Shown here piece after piece: positions 30,667 to 40,680 of a DNA stretch of 64,000 nt. Where the stretch lies: NCBI GenBank assembly GCA_963829135.1, contig CAWHHO010000002.1:62001-126000 (forward strand), written 5' to 3'. The position numbers were made by a program, and so were the translations under genes. Position 1 is the stretch's first letter, and the number at the start of each line of letters is the position of its first letter. The notes beneath the pieces were generated by a model. The model was given only the letters and a program-made list of their open reading frames with translations, was not told the DNA's origin and searched no databases. The stretch comes from Kumtagia sp963829135 (GTDB lineage: Bacteria > Pseudomonadota > Alphaproteobacteria > Rhizobiales > Rhizobiaceae).

Positions 30667-31018
30667 ATGACCGACGAAATGCGACCCGAAGTGCTCAGCG
30701 AGCAGACAGTCTGGTTGTCCGTCTACAGCCCGGTATTCGACGAGAATGCTAGTGCTTGGGAGTTCACGCTTGGTAGCGACCACTTTCTCGCAGATATCTC
30801 GGAGACCAGCATAGCCAAAGGACGCCCTGGAGCGCGGCGGTGCGATGGTCAACGACAAATACCAGGTGAGGCTGCAGATAGCCGAGTCCAACGACGCCTA
30901 CGGCAAAACGGAAACGACCTACAAAATCCTGGAAGTCATGACTTTTATCAGGGCCGATATGCGGGCGAGCGATACGGAAACTGAAGGCGTTCCACCAGAA
31001 CCGGTTGGCGAAGGCTGA
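30667..31018 (+). CDS. Hypothetical protein of about 117 aa, one frameshift
   Basis: The first 52 residues (MTDEMRPEVLSEQTVWLSVY...HFLADISETSIAK) continue after a 1-nt shift near 30820 as DALERGGAMVNDKYQVRLQI and KILEVMTFIRADMRASDTET. The joined product is acidic and soluble with a plausible beta-alpha pattern and good codon use in both parts. I do not recognise the family. It is convergent with the GH127 gene, whose stop is 5 nt away. Confidence 0.5.
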
Positions 31019-31023
31019 ACTGT

Positions 31024-32980
31024 TCAGCCGCTGCGCAGCCACACCCGCATTTCACCGGGCTCACGATTGTCCCAGGCATAGTACGGGACAGCCTTGATCT
31101 GCACGCTTTCCGTGGCGGGCGGCTGCGAACGGTAAAGCTCAGCGCCCCAATCGTTTGTCGTGTCGGTCTGTGCCAGCGCCGATAGGCTGACGACGCCGCG
31201 CAGCAGATCGGGTTCGACCTTAGCCTCGATCGGGCTTGAGGACGACAGCACCACGCCATGCAGGGGTGTGGCGTTGTCCGTCGCTTCGACACAGTACAAG
31301 ACGGGTCCGCGCGCCAGCGCAACGCGTCCTATATCCTGCCGGACGTTGGGGTTGGCGTAGATGCGGCGGACGTCCATGTCGAGCTGGAGCTCGACGGTGT
31401 CGCCCCCCTTCCAAGCGCGATCGAGCGTCGCATAGCCGTCCTTGGTCACGCTCTTCAGGTCGATGGGTTCGCCGTTTACGCTGAGCGACGCGGCCTTGCA
31501 CCAGCCCGGAATGCGCAGGTGCAGTTTGAACCGCGACGGCTTGTCGGAATCGACCGCGATCGCAGATCGCGCCGTCCCAGGGATAGCCGCTCTGCTGGGT
31601 CAGCACGACCTTGCCGCTGCCGATCTCGAAGCGGCCGGTGCTGTCGCCGTAGAGATGCACGGCGATGGCGTCTTCCGCCAGGCCATAGAAATAGCTGCCG
31701 ATCGACGCGACCATCCGGCCGATATTCGGCGGGCAGCAGGGGCAGCGATGCCAGTTCCAGCGGTTGTGCTTGCCGCGGCTCTCCAGCGGGTTCTCGTAGA
31801 AGAACAGCGAGCCGTCGAGCGACAGGCCGGAGATCGAGCCGTTGTAAAGCGCCTGCTCCATCATGTCGGCGTAGCGCGCGTTGGGACCCATGCCGAGCAT
31901 GCGGCTCGCCCAGAACACCAGCCCGACGGCGGCGCAGGTCTCGGCATAGGCGCGTCTCGTTCGGCAGGTCGTAGTCGCCGGTGAAGCCCTCGTTGGCGGC
32001 GGACGGGCCGAGGCCGCCGGTGACGTAGAGGCTCTTGGTGACGAGATCGTCCCACAGCCGGTCGAGCGCGACGCGCAGCGTGTCGTCGCCATATTCGGTG
32101 GCGATGTCGGCCATGCCGGAATAGAGATACATGGCGCGCACCGCGTGGCCGACGACCTTGTCCTGCTCGCGCACCGGCTTGTGCGACTGGTTGTATTCGT
32201 AGGTCTTGAAATGGAAGTTCTTGGGGTCGGCGCCGCGCGCCCGCGCCTCCTCGTCGAAATAATGCGGCTGCTGGCCGCGCTCGTCGATGAAGTATTTGGC
32301 GAGGTCCATGTATTTCTGCTCGCCGGTGACGCGGGCCAGCTTGACCAGCGCCAGCTCGATCTCCTCGTGGCCGCAATAGCCGCGCTTCTTGCCCGGCTCC
32401 GGCGCCGAACGTATCGGCGATGTGGTCGACATAGCGGCACATGACGTCGAGCAGCTTGCGTTTGCCGGTCGCCTGGTAGTAGGCGACCGCGCCTTCGATC
32501 AGATGGCCGGCGCAATAGAGTTCGTGGCAGTCGCGCAGGTTGGTCCAGCGCTGGCCGGGCTGGATGCGCTGGTACCAGCTTGACAGATAGCCGTCCGGCT
32601 GCTGCAGCTTTTCGTACATGTCGATGATGGCGTCGATCTTGTGCTCGAGCTCGGCGTTCTTGCGCGCGGTAGAGCGAATAGGCGGCGGTCTCGATCGTCT
32701 TGCCGAGATCGGAATCCCAGAACATCTGCGTCGTCACCGTCGAGCCGTGAAGCCGTCATTGACATGGAACGGGATGACGCACGCCGGGCGACGGGCGGTC
32801 GGGGTCGATCTGGTCCAGCATGCCCGCCTCGACGCAGCGCTCGTAGAGGATATCGGCGGTGCGCGTGGCGACCGCGTCGACGCGGTCGCCCCAGAAGCCG
32901 CGCACATCGACCTGCGGCACGGCAAGCGGGCGGAACAGAGCGAGTGTCGGGCTTTGAGCCGCAGTTTTTGCAGACGTCAT
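31024..32980 (-). pseudogene. GH127 beta-L-arabinofuranosidase (DUF1680 family), multiply frameshifted
   Basis: The locus has the full length of a GH127 enzyme (about 650 residues) but is cut into seven or more pieces by 1-nt shifts (near 32760, 32735, 32665, 32400, 31955 and around 31560-31450). Recognisable parts are MTSAKTAAQSPTLALFRPLA, QPDGYLSSWYQRIQPGQRWT, YVTGGLGPSAANEGFTGDYD, FWASRMLGMG and HRCPCCPPNIGR. By comparison with the characterised Bifidobacterium enzyme HypBA1, the acid/base Glu (NEGFTG), the zinc ligands (Glu and Cys of AETC) and the nucleophile Cys with its neighbour (CPCC) are all kept. The active site has not decayed, which favours sequencing indels over a true pseudogene. 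It would release L-arabinofuranose from plant glycans or hydroxyproline glycoproteins. Confidence 0.85.
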
Positions 32981-33013
32981 GCATGATTTTCTCCTTGTCG
33001 TTGTCGCCGCAGG

Positions 33014-33878
33014 CTATTTGACGGCGCCGGCCATCAGGCCGCGGATGTAGAAGCGTTGCAGGAGCAGGAAGAGCACCAGGCAGGGGATCATCATCACGGT
33101 GACGCCGGCCTGCACCGCGCCCCAGTCGATGGCGCCGAAGCGGCCGGACTGCAGCGCCGTCATCATGACCGGCAGCGTGAACTTGGACTGGTCGGTCATC
33201 AGCACCAGCGCGGCCAGGAACTCGTTCCAGGCGCCGAGGAAGGCGAACAGCGCGATGGTGGCGATGCCCGGCCAGACCAGCGGCAGCATCACCTGGAGCA
33301 GCAGCGTGACGTTGCCGGCGCCGTCCATGCGCGCGGCCTCCTCGATCTCGTGCGGCACCGCGTCGAAGGCGTTGCGCATCATGAAGATCGAGAACGGCAG
33401 TTGCAGCGTGACATAGACCAGGACCAGCCCGGTCAGCGTATTGTGCAGCCCGAGCTTGGTCAGGATCAGGAAGATCGGCGTCAGGATCGACTGGAACGGG
33501 ATCATGATCGTCGAGAGGATCACGACGAAGAGCACGTTCTTGCACGGAAAGCGGAAGCGCGAGAAGCCGTAGCCGGCGAGCACGCTGACGATGACCGACA
33601 GCGATCACCGTCATCGACGGCGACGTAGAGGCTGTTCTGCGCCGGCAGCCAGAGGCCGTCGCCGAAAGCTGTCGAGCGTGCGCGTAGTTCTCGACGCGAG
33701 AAGCCGGTCGTCGGCCATGGCGGCAGCGGCGGCTGGCGCGCTTCGGCGCCGGCTTGAAGGTCGACAGCACCGCCCAGACGATCGGCGCGAGGAACAGACG
33801 CGGACGCCGATCAGCCGGTCGAATGCTCGGCGATCAGCGCCGCGAGTGCGGCCTTCCTGCGGCAGCGGCCTGCGCCAT
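33014..33878 (-). CDS. Sugar ABC transporter permease (MalG type), N-terminus frameshifted
   Basis: The C-terminal 190 residues read cleanly: MLAGYGFSRFRFPCKNVLFV, the EAA loop EIEEAARMDGAGNVTLLLQVM that docks the ATPase, and the MAGAVK ending usual in this family. The first 95 residues (from ATG at 33878, which overlaps the preceding stop as TGATG) are scattered over three frames. It is the second permease of the minus-strand sugar importer. Confidence 0.85.
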
Positions 33879-34820
33879 CAGTCGACTGGCCCTCCGGTTG
33901 CGCAGCAGCCAGAGCTGGATCAGGCTGAGCGACGACCAGGATGACCAGCAGCACCATCGACAGTGCCGCGCCGTAGCCGAGCTTGAACGACACGAAGGAC
34001 TGGTTGAAGATCCAGTAGACGGCCGTGAGCGTCTGGTTGCGCGGGCCGCCGCGCAGGATGATGTAGAACTGGTCGAAGGCGAGGATCGAGCCGGCGACCG
34101 ACAGGATCAGCGCCAGCGCGATGCGTGCGGCGCATCAGCGGCAGGGTGATCGGCCGGAAGCGGGCGAACGCGGCCTGGCGCCGTCGATCGTCGGCCGCCT
34201 CCTGCAATTCGGTCGGGATCGACTGCAGGCCGGTCATCAGGATGATCATGGTGAAGCCGGCGACCTTCCAGACGACCATGGCGATGATCGACCAGAAGGC
34301 CGGCTGGAAAGTCGCCAGCAGATTGACCTTCTTGTCGGTCAGGCCGAGCTCGATAGGCCGCCGGGCTGAACAGGCCGGAATCGACATTGAGCAGCCACGA
34401 CCAGAGCAGGCTGGCCGAGGCGAAGCCGACGACGACCGGCATGAAGAACGAGGTGCGGTAGAAGCCGGTCAGCGGCCGCGGCTTTTCGACGAACAGCGCC
34501 AGCGGAAAGGCGACGGCGAAGATCGCGATGGTGACGATCACGGTGTAGTAGGCGGTGAAGCTCAGCGCGTTCCAGAAGCGGGTGTCGCGCAGGATGGCCG
34601 CGATAATTGTCGAGGCCGATGAAGCGGTGCTCGCCCATCAGCGGCCAGTTGTGCAGCGACATCCAGGCCGTCATGCCGAGCGGCATGACGAAGAAGACGA
34701 CGACCAGCGCCACGGCCGGCGCGATGTAGAGCAGGCCGACCCATTGCCGGCGGTCGGCGCCGGCCGAGCTGGCGTGCGGCTCTGGTGATGCAGGTGGATC
34801 TGTGCCATATCCGCGCTCAT
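33877..34820 (-). pseudogene. Sugar ABC transporter permease (MalF type), multiply frameshifted
   Basis: Pieces in three frames assemble to a CUT1 permease: LLYIAPAVALVVVFFVMPLG (first helix), HNWPLMGEHRFIGLDNY, PRPLTGFYRTSFFMPVVVGF, FWSIIAMVVWKVAGFTMIIL, IPTELQEAA (start of the EAA loop) and the last helix SFKLGYGAALSMVLLVILVV. It starts at the ATG at 34820 and ends by the TGATG overlap with the next permease. It belongs to the minus-strand importer with the binding protein upstream. Confidence 0.82.
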
Positions 34821-36156
34821 GTCTGGCGCACCTGCGCGGAAACGAACGACAGGGAACGGCTGCCCGCTCCGGGTGACGGAAGGCGGCCAGTTCGGCGGCG
34901 CGATTATCTGCTGCGCCAGGTCGATGATCGACTGCATCGTCTCCTGGGCATTGGCGATGGCGCCATCGACATCGTCGCCGAAGAAGACCTCGTTGACCAT
35001 CTGCGTCCACGGGCCGTTGGCCGAGTTGATCAGGTCGTTGAACACCACCGAATAGGGCGTGCGGCCCTTGGCCATGGCTTCGGCGGCGACCTGGTAGCGC
35101 GGGTCGAGATCCTTGAGCGCCTCCTTGGCGATGTCGCCGCGCACCGGCAGGCTGCCATATTTGGCCAGGATGGTCTGGCCCTCGAGCGAATAGGCGAAGT
35201 CGAGGAACTCCTTCACCACGGCGATCTTCGTGGTGCCCTTGGTGACGACGAAATTGTCGCCGCCGGCGAAGGACGACCAGCCGCCATCCTTGCCCGGCAG
35301 GAAGGTGACGCCGTAGTCGATATCGGGATACTGCGTGTTGAGCGCGCCGATGGCGAAGGCGCCGGACGGCGTGATGCCGATCTTGCCGGCGGCAAAGGCG
35401 GCGAAGAAGTTGGACGCCGGTGTCGGTCTGCGCGCCCTCCGGCACCAGGTCCTTCTTGACCATCGAGCGGTAGAGGTCGATGGCGCCGCGCATCTGCGGG
35501 CGTGTCGAGCGTCGCCTTCGAGCCGTCCTCGCGTAAGGATGTCGCCGCCCGAGGCCCAGACCAGCGGCGTGAAGGTGAAGATGTTGCAGCCGCCGCAATT
35601 GCCGGAGAAATAGAAGCCCTTGATGTCGCCGCCGAGCGCGTTGACCTTCTCGGCGTCGGCTTCGATCTCGGCCCAGGTCGTCGGGCCTTTTTCAGGATCG
35701 AGGCCCGGCCTGCTTGAACAGCTTCTTGTTCCAGATCAGCACCGAGCTATCGGCCGAGAACGGCAGGCCGTAGATGTGGTCCTTGTAGGTGCCGGTCTTG
35801 ACATGCGCCGGCGACAGCTGCGCGAAATACGGGCAGCGATTTCGCCCAGTCGGTGATGTCCTCGAGCTGGCCGGCGGCGGCGAAGGCCGGCGTGTAGATC
35901 AGGTCGAGCGAGAGCGCGTCGGGCGCCGTGCCGCCGGCGGCCGCTGCGCCATATTTCGGGATGATCTCGGCATTGGGGATGATGTCGAGCTTGACCTGGT
36001 TCTCATGCGCCTTGTTGAAGGCATCGACGATGCTCGGCATGAAATTCGAGCCGTCGGCGCGCACCCAGATGTTGGCGGTCTCGGCTGCCGCATGCGGCGA
36101 AGCGCTGCGCCAGAACGCAGCGGCGAAGGCGAGTCCGGCAATCGATGCTTCTTCAT
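34817..36156 (-). pseudogene. Sugar ABC transporter substrate-binding protein, multiply frameshifted
   Basis: A strong GAGGAGGAG site precedes the ATG at 36156. The signal peptide and mature start read, after a shift in the third codon, as ASIAGLAFAAAFW and TANIWVRADGSNFMPSIVDA. Later pieces such as APDALSLDLIYTPAFAAAGQ, FLDFAYSLEGQTILAKYGSL and FNDLINSANGPWTQMVNEVF fit family 1 extracellular binding proteins. The exact stop is uncertain because of the shifts; an ATGA overlap with the permease at 34817-34820 is likely. It delivers the sugar to the two permeases downstream. Confidence 0.82.
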
Positions 36157-36219
36157 GGTTCTCCTCCTCAATTGGCCTGCTGATCGCCGGCGCAGCCGCT
36201 CCCAGCGGCAGCGTTCTTC

Positions 36220-37263
36220 TCAGCCGTCCGGTGGACGGCCGCATGACTGACGCACCACCAGCCGGCACGGCAGTTTTCGGATGCCCGGCGCGGCCGGCTT
36301 GGCCGCCGACGAGCGAAAGCAGGGTCAGCCCGGCCTCGCGCCCGAGCGCGGCCAGGTTCATGTCGACCGAGGTCAGCGGCGGGCGCGTCGCCTCGCGCCA
36401 CGATCTCCCAATTGTCGAAGCCGATGACGCCGACATCGCCTGGCACGCGAAAGGCCGCGCTCGCGCAAGCGCATCGATGACGCCGCGCGCGATCTGGTCG
36501 TTGCCGCAGAAGACGGCGTCCGGTTTTTCGCCGCTGCCTGGCCGAACAGCGTGCCGACAGCCTCATGCCCCCAGGCTTCCGACCATGCGCCGAGCAGCGG
36601 CTCGGTCACCGGCAGACCGTGCTCGGCCAGCACATCGCGATAGGCCTGGGCCCGCTCATGCACCACGGCGAAAGCTCGCCGGTCCGGTGACATGCGCGAT
36701 GCGCCGCCGGCCGAGCCGGCAGAAATGCTCGACCGCCAGCCGCGCGCCGCCGGCAGTCGTCGGAGACGAAGGCGATGGCGTCGGGATCGGGCTGGCGTGA
36801 AGGCGTAGATCGCCGGGACGCCGAGATTGGAGAGGTCGACCGGCAGATGGCGGTCGATGCGCTTGCCGGTGGCGATGATGCCGTCGACGCGCTTGTCGAG
36901 CATCGCCTCGACATGCAGCTGGGCAAGCCGCGGATCGTCCTCGACATTGCACAGGAACACCGAAACGCCGTTATCGACCAGCGCTTCCGAAATGCCCGGC
37001 CATGACCGGCAGCGAGAAGCGGCCATAGGTGTCGTTGGTCAGCAGGCCGACGGTGAAGCTGCGCTTGCCGCAGCAGGCTCTGCGCCAGGCTGTTGGGCCG
37101 GAAGCCGAGCCGCTGCGCCGTCTCGCGGATACGCTTCGCGCGTCTCCGCGGTCATCCGCCCTTGCCCGTTCAGCGCCTTCGAGGCGGTGGCAACGCTGAC
37201 GCCAGCCACCGCCGCGACTTCACGCAGCGTCACCGTGTGAGTGGCGCCTATGTCCCGGCTCAA
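36220..37263 (-). pseudogene. LacI-family repressor 1, multiply frameshifted
   Basis: The helix-turn-helix and hinge are intact at the N-terminus (HTVTLREVAAVAGVSVATAS, KALNGQGRMTAETR), starting at a TTG with a GGAGGAG site. The sugar-binding core is split by shifts; recognisable parts are IPEISEAL-like SWPGISEALVDNGVSVFLCN, DKRVDGIIATGKRIDRHLPV, DVGVIGFDNWEIVARG and the expected C-terminal strand LPCRLVVRQSCG ending at 36220. About 348 residues when joined, the usual LacI length. It closes the minus-strand arabinoside operon and probably controls it through the twin operators just upstream. Confidence 0.83.
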
Positions 37264-37280
37264 TGCAGTTTTCTCCTCCC

Positions 37281-37298
37281 TGAGAAAACCTTTTCTCA
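37281..37298. promoter_or_regulatory. LacI-type operator A
   Basis: Perfect 8-bp inverted arms TGAGAAAA/TTTTCTCA around a CC centre, 18 nt upstream of the LacI 1 start codon. It overlaps where its own promoter or 5' leader should be, so autoregulation is expected. Confidence 0.7.
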
Positions 37299-37335
37299 CC
37301 TCCCCAAATGGATGCGGCCCGTCAGCACGCAAACT

Positions 37336-37353
37336 TGAGAAAAGGTTTTCTCA
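37336..37353. promoter_or_regulatory. LacI-type operator B
   Basis: The same arms TGAGAAAA/TTTTCTCA with a GG centre; the 18-mer is the exact reverse complement of operator A. The centres are 55 bp apart, about five helical turns, which would allow a repressor tetramer or two dimers to contact both sites on the same DNA face. Confidence 0.7.
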
Positions 37354-37506
37354 GGTCTACCCGAAATGGGTTTCCATTGCAATCGCTCGCCAAGGGCGTT
37401 GACGACAGATTCATGCACTATCGATCGTCCGGCGACCCCAAACGGACCGAGTTTGTCTCCAAAAGGGTCACCTTTATAAAATCGTCGCTGGCGCGCGCGG
37501 TAACGG

Positions 37507-38463
37507 TCATGAGGCAAATGACAATGTCTTGCGCCCGATTACACCGATTGGCTTCTGCGCCAGCGTGTTGGCAACGTCATCCCGATGCGGAATAGGTGGT
37601 CAAGCTTGGTCGCAGGAACTGAATTTGCGGGCTGTCTCCAAAGCTTATGACCGCGATGTCCTTGCCGGGATAAATGCGACCGTCCAGCAGGGTTGAATAG
37701 AGACCAAACACCGAAAGGTCGTGTTTGAGCAGGATCGCCGAGGGTCGGTCCGCCATCGACAGTATGCGGGTCCGCAGCGATCACGCCGCCTTCCTCGCCC
37801 GACTTCACGCGCAACACCAGGTCCTCATCGTAATCGATGCCGTGCTCAGACAACCCTTTTCGGTACCCTCAAGAAAAAGATATCCGTAGTTGGCGCCATT
37901 GTCAGGCACCGTAGCCGCTATCCGGCGATGGCCTTTCGCCACCAGGCGGGCAACGGCTTGCGCGTGCCCTCGCCGAAATCCACATCGACCCAGGCATAGC
38001 CCTTGCCACTCAGCTGCGACCGAAGGAAACAAACGGCAACCCCGATTACATCAGAAATCGATACGCGGGATCCCGAACGGCGCGTTTCCGAGATGATCAG
38101 GGCGTCGACAAATCTGCGGGCGACCATGCGCGGAGATAGTCCGGCGCGTTCTGCGAAGGCAGCAGCACCAGATCGAGTTGATGCGCCTCCAAAACTTGCT
38201 GCAGGCGGCTGATCACACGCGGAAAGTAACTGTCGCCTTCCATGGCTCGCGGCGGTTCCGGCCTCCAGAACCAGGCCGACCGTATTGGTCACGCCTTGTC
38301 GCAAGCTCCGGCCCGACTGATTGGGCGCGTAGCCAAGGCGCGCGCGCGCCTCCAGCACACGCCGTCGTGTCTGCTCGTTGACGTCAGGTCTGTTGTTGAG
38401 CGCGCGCGAAACGGTGCCGATCGAGACGCCGAGATGCTGAGCCAGCTGTCTGATGCCTGTCAT
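37507..38463 (-). pseudogene. LacI-family repressor 2, multiply frameshifted
   Basis: The N-terminal 65 residues are intact (MTGIRQLAQHLGVSIGTVSR, ALNNRPDVNEQTRRRVLEAR, GYAPNQSGRSLRQG) with a GCAGGAG site before the ATG at 38463. The core continues in other frames: ARRFVDALIISETR, ARLVAKGHRRIAATVPDNGA, YPGKDIAVISFGDSPQIQFL and a C-terminus ending near 37507. The recognition helix region VSIGTVSRALN is canonical. It is divergent from the plus-strand sugar operon and separated from it by 170 nt holding a perfect GalR/LacI operator. Confidence 0.83.
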
Positions 38464-38533
38464 TACTCCTGCACTCGAGCACGAAGCTGCTGATGGGCGC
38501 GGAATTGACGCACTGGAAACTCTACGATTGTTC

Positions 38534-38578
38534 TTGACAGGAAATCCAGTGTCGGCGTTCAATCCGTAAACGTTTACG
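38534..38578 (+). promoter_or_regulatory. Promoter with perfect LacI/GalR operator
   Basis: TTGACA (38534-38539), an 18-nt spacer and TTCAAT (38558-38563) form a reasonable sigma-70-like promoter reading toward the plus-strand operon. Immediately after it lies the 14-bp perfect palindrome CGTAAACGTTTACG (38565-38578) with the central CG typical of LacI-family sites. Repressor bound there would cover the transcription start. LacI 2, transcribed divergently, is the obvious ligand. Confidence 0.65.
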
Positions 38579-38631
38579 AGCGAGCTGATTAATTGCGACC
38601 AGCATGGGAGGAGTCGCGTGTGTAAACCATT

Positions 38632-39686
38632 TTGCGTGCCGTTTTGGTCGGGTGCGGAGCCATGTCGAAAGGCTGGCTCGAGGCGACTCGACCGGACAGC
38701 CATCGCTTCGAGATCGCGTCGCGATCGCCGGCCTGGTCGATCATCGACCGGAGCGCGGCGCGAACGGCGGCGCGCGGAGTTCGTCCTTCACGGGCGCCGA
38801 AGTCGGCACCGATCTCGAGGCGATGCTGCCGAGACCAAGCCGGACCTGTGTTCGACGTCGTCGTCCCCGCCGCGCGGCGCGATGTCGTCGACCCGCGCCT
38901 GCGCCACGGCTGCCACGTGCTCACCGAAAAGCCGATGGCGACCTCGATGGCGGAGGCGCGCGACTGATCGTCGGCCGCGGCATGCGCCGGGAAGCATCCA
39001 TGCGGTGGTGCAGAACCGCCGGTTCATTCCCGGCGTGCGCCGCATCCGCCGGCTGTCGCGACGGGCGCTGCTCGGCGAACTCACGGCGCTCCATTGCGAC
39101 TTCTTCATCGGCGCGCATTTCGGCGGCTTCCGCGAGGAGATGGAGAACGTGCTGCTGCTCGACATGGCGATCCACACGCTCGATGCGGCGCGCTTCATGC
39201 CGGCAGCTGATCCGCTCGCGGTCTATTGCCACGAGACCAATCCCAAGGGCTCGTGGTACGCGCACGGCGCCGCCGCCAACGCGATCTTCGAGATGGGCGG
39301 CGGCGTGCGTCTTCACCTATCGCGGCTCGTGGTGCGCCGAAGGCGCCAACACCAGCTGGGAGAGCGGCTGGCGGATCGTCGGCACGCGCGGGCACGCTGC
39401 TGTGGGACGGCGCCGGCGATTTCGACGCGCACTGTCGTCAACGGCGACGAAGGCTTCCTCCGCGATCCGGTCGCCGAGCTCGAAGTGCCGGCGCGCAGCC
39501 GACGACGCGCGAGACCCATGGGCATGCCAGCGTCATCGCCGATTTCCTCGACGCCATCGACAGCGGCGCCGACGCCGGAGACGCGTGCGCGACGACAATA
39601 TCAAGAGCCTCGCAATGGTGTTCGGGGCGATCGAGAGCGCGCGGCACCGGCCAGCGCGTCGCGATATCAGCGAAGGATCACGATGA
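38632..39686 (+). pseudogene. Gfo/Idh/MocA-family oxidoreductase, multiply frameshifted
   Basis: The NAD(P)-binding start reads RAVLVGCGAMSKGWLEATR from a TTG at 38632 (a GGGAGGAG site lies about 20 nt upstream, so the true start may be masked). The EKP motif appears as HVLTEKPMATSMAEA. The second domain is in other frames: HAVVQNRRFIPGVRRIRRLS, LLLDMAIHTLDAARFMPAAD (the HxxD-type catalytic segment), WCAEGANTSWESGWRIVGT and VIADFLDAIDSGAD. Such enzymes oxidise or reduce sugars or inositols. Its stop overlaps the isomerase start (ATGA). Confidence 0.82.
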
Positions 39687-40626
39687 GCAATCCGGCAAAG
39701 TCCATCCGCATCGGCACCATGATCAGCGCCACGGGTGGCAAGGCCGCCGCAGCGCATCGCGGCAGATCGCCGATCTGGGCTTCGAGAGCTTCGAGCCGTT
39801 CTTCTGGCAGACGACCAACGGCCAGGATCTCGCCGAACTCGGCAAGCGCTGCCTCGATGCGATCGGCAATCGCGACATCACGATCTCGACGCATCGGCAT
39901 GTTCGGCAATCCGCTCGAAGACCAGGAGATGGACCGCGAGACCCTGCAGGGCTGGAAGGACTGCATCGACAACGCCCACCATTTCGGCGCGACCTGCGTC
40001 GCCGGCTTCACCGGCCGCATCCGCAACAAGCCGCTGACCGACAGCCTGCCGCGCTACAAGAAGGTCTGGACCGAACTCGCCAAGCGCGCCGCCGACAAGG
40101 GCGTCAGGATCGCCTTCGAGAACTGCGCCATGGACGGCAACTGGGCGACCGGCGACTGGAACATCGCCCACAATCCCGATGCCTGGGAGCTGATCTTCAA
40201 CGAGACGCCGGACGACAATATCGGGCTCGAATGGGAGCCCTGCCACCAGCTCGTCTATCTGATCGATCCGCTGCCGCAGATCCGCAAATGGGCGCAGCAA
40301 GATTCTTCCACGTGCACGGCAAGGACGCGACGGTGCGCTGGGAGGTGATCAGGAGCACGGCATCTTCGGCAAGGAGAAGTTCGTGTTCATGCGCACGCCG
40401 GGCTTCGGCGACAGCAACTGGACCGACATCATCACCGAACTGCGGCTCGCCGGCTATCCGGCTCGATCGACATCGAGGGCTGGCACGATCCGGTCTATCG
40501 CGACGCGCTCGAGATGACCGGCCAGGTCCATGCGCTCAACTATCTCAAGCATTGCCGCGGCGGCGACTTTGTCGCCGATCCCTCGATGACCTATCGTCCG
40601 ACGCCGGGAGGCGATCCGTGCGCTGA
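39683..40626 (+). pseudogene. Sugar phosphate isomerase/epimerase (AP-endonuclease-2-like TIM barrel), frameshifted
   Basis: After MSNPAKSIRIGTMISATGGK the frame slips several times in the first 80 residues, then a long clean stretch follows (QEMDRETLQGWKDCIDNAHH, GVRIAFENCAMDGNWATGDW, IGLEWEPCHQLVYLIDPLPQ). The metal-binding Glu and His of the TIM-barrel fold are present in AFENCAM, EWEPCHQL, FHVHGKDA and IDIEGWHDPVY. The end is uncertain (stop near 40626, or reading on to 40684 in another frame). Together with the Gfo/Idh/MocA gene it forms a typical cytoplasmic sugar-conversion pair. Confidence 0.82.
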
Positions 40627-40680
40627 GCCGAACATGAGCTTTCCGGGCGACGCCGCAAGACATGTTAATGGGAGGAGAAT

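Noticed and set aside
30513..31018. The 40-aa membrane peptide and 117-aa protein as a toxin-antitoxin pair
   Set aside because: Order and size are suggestive, but there is no family match, a weak ribosome site and a frame break; not supportable.
37281..37353. The twin palindromes as a rho-independent terminator
   Set aside because: They lie upstream of a start codon, repeat the same arms twice and have no T-run, which fits operators better.
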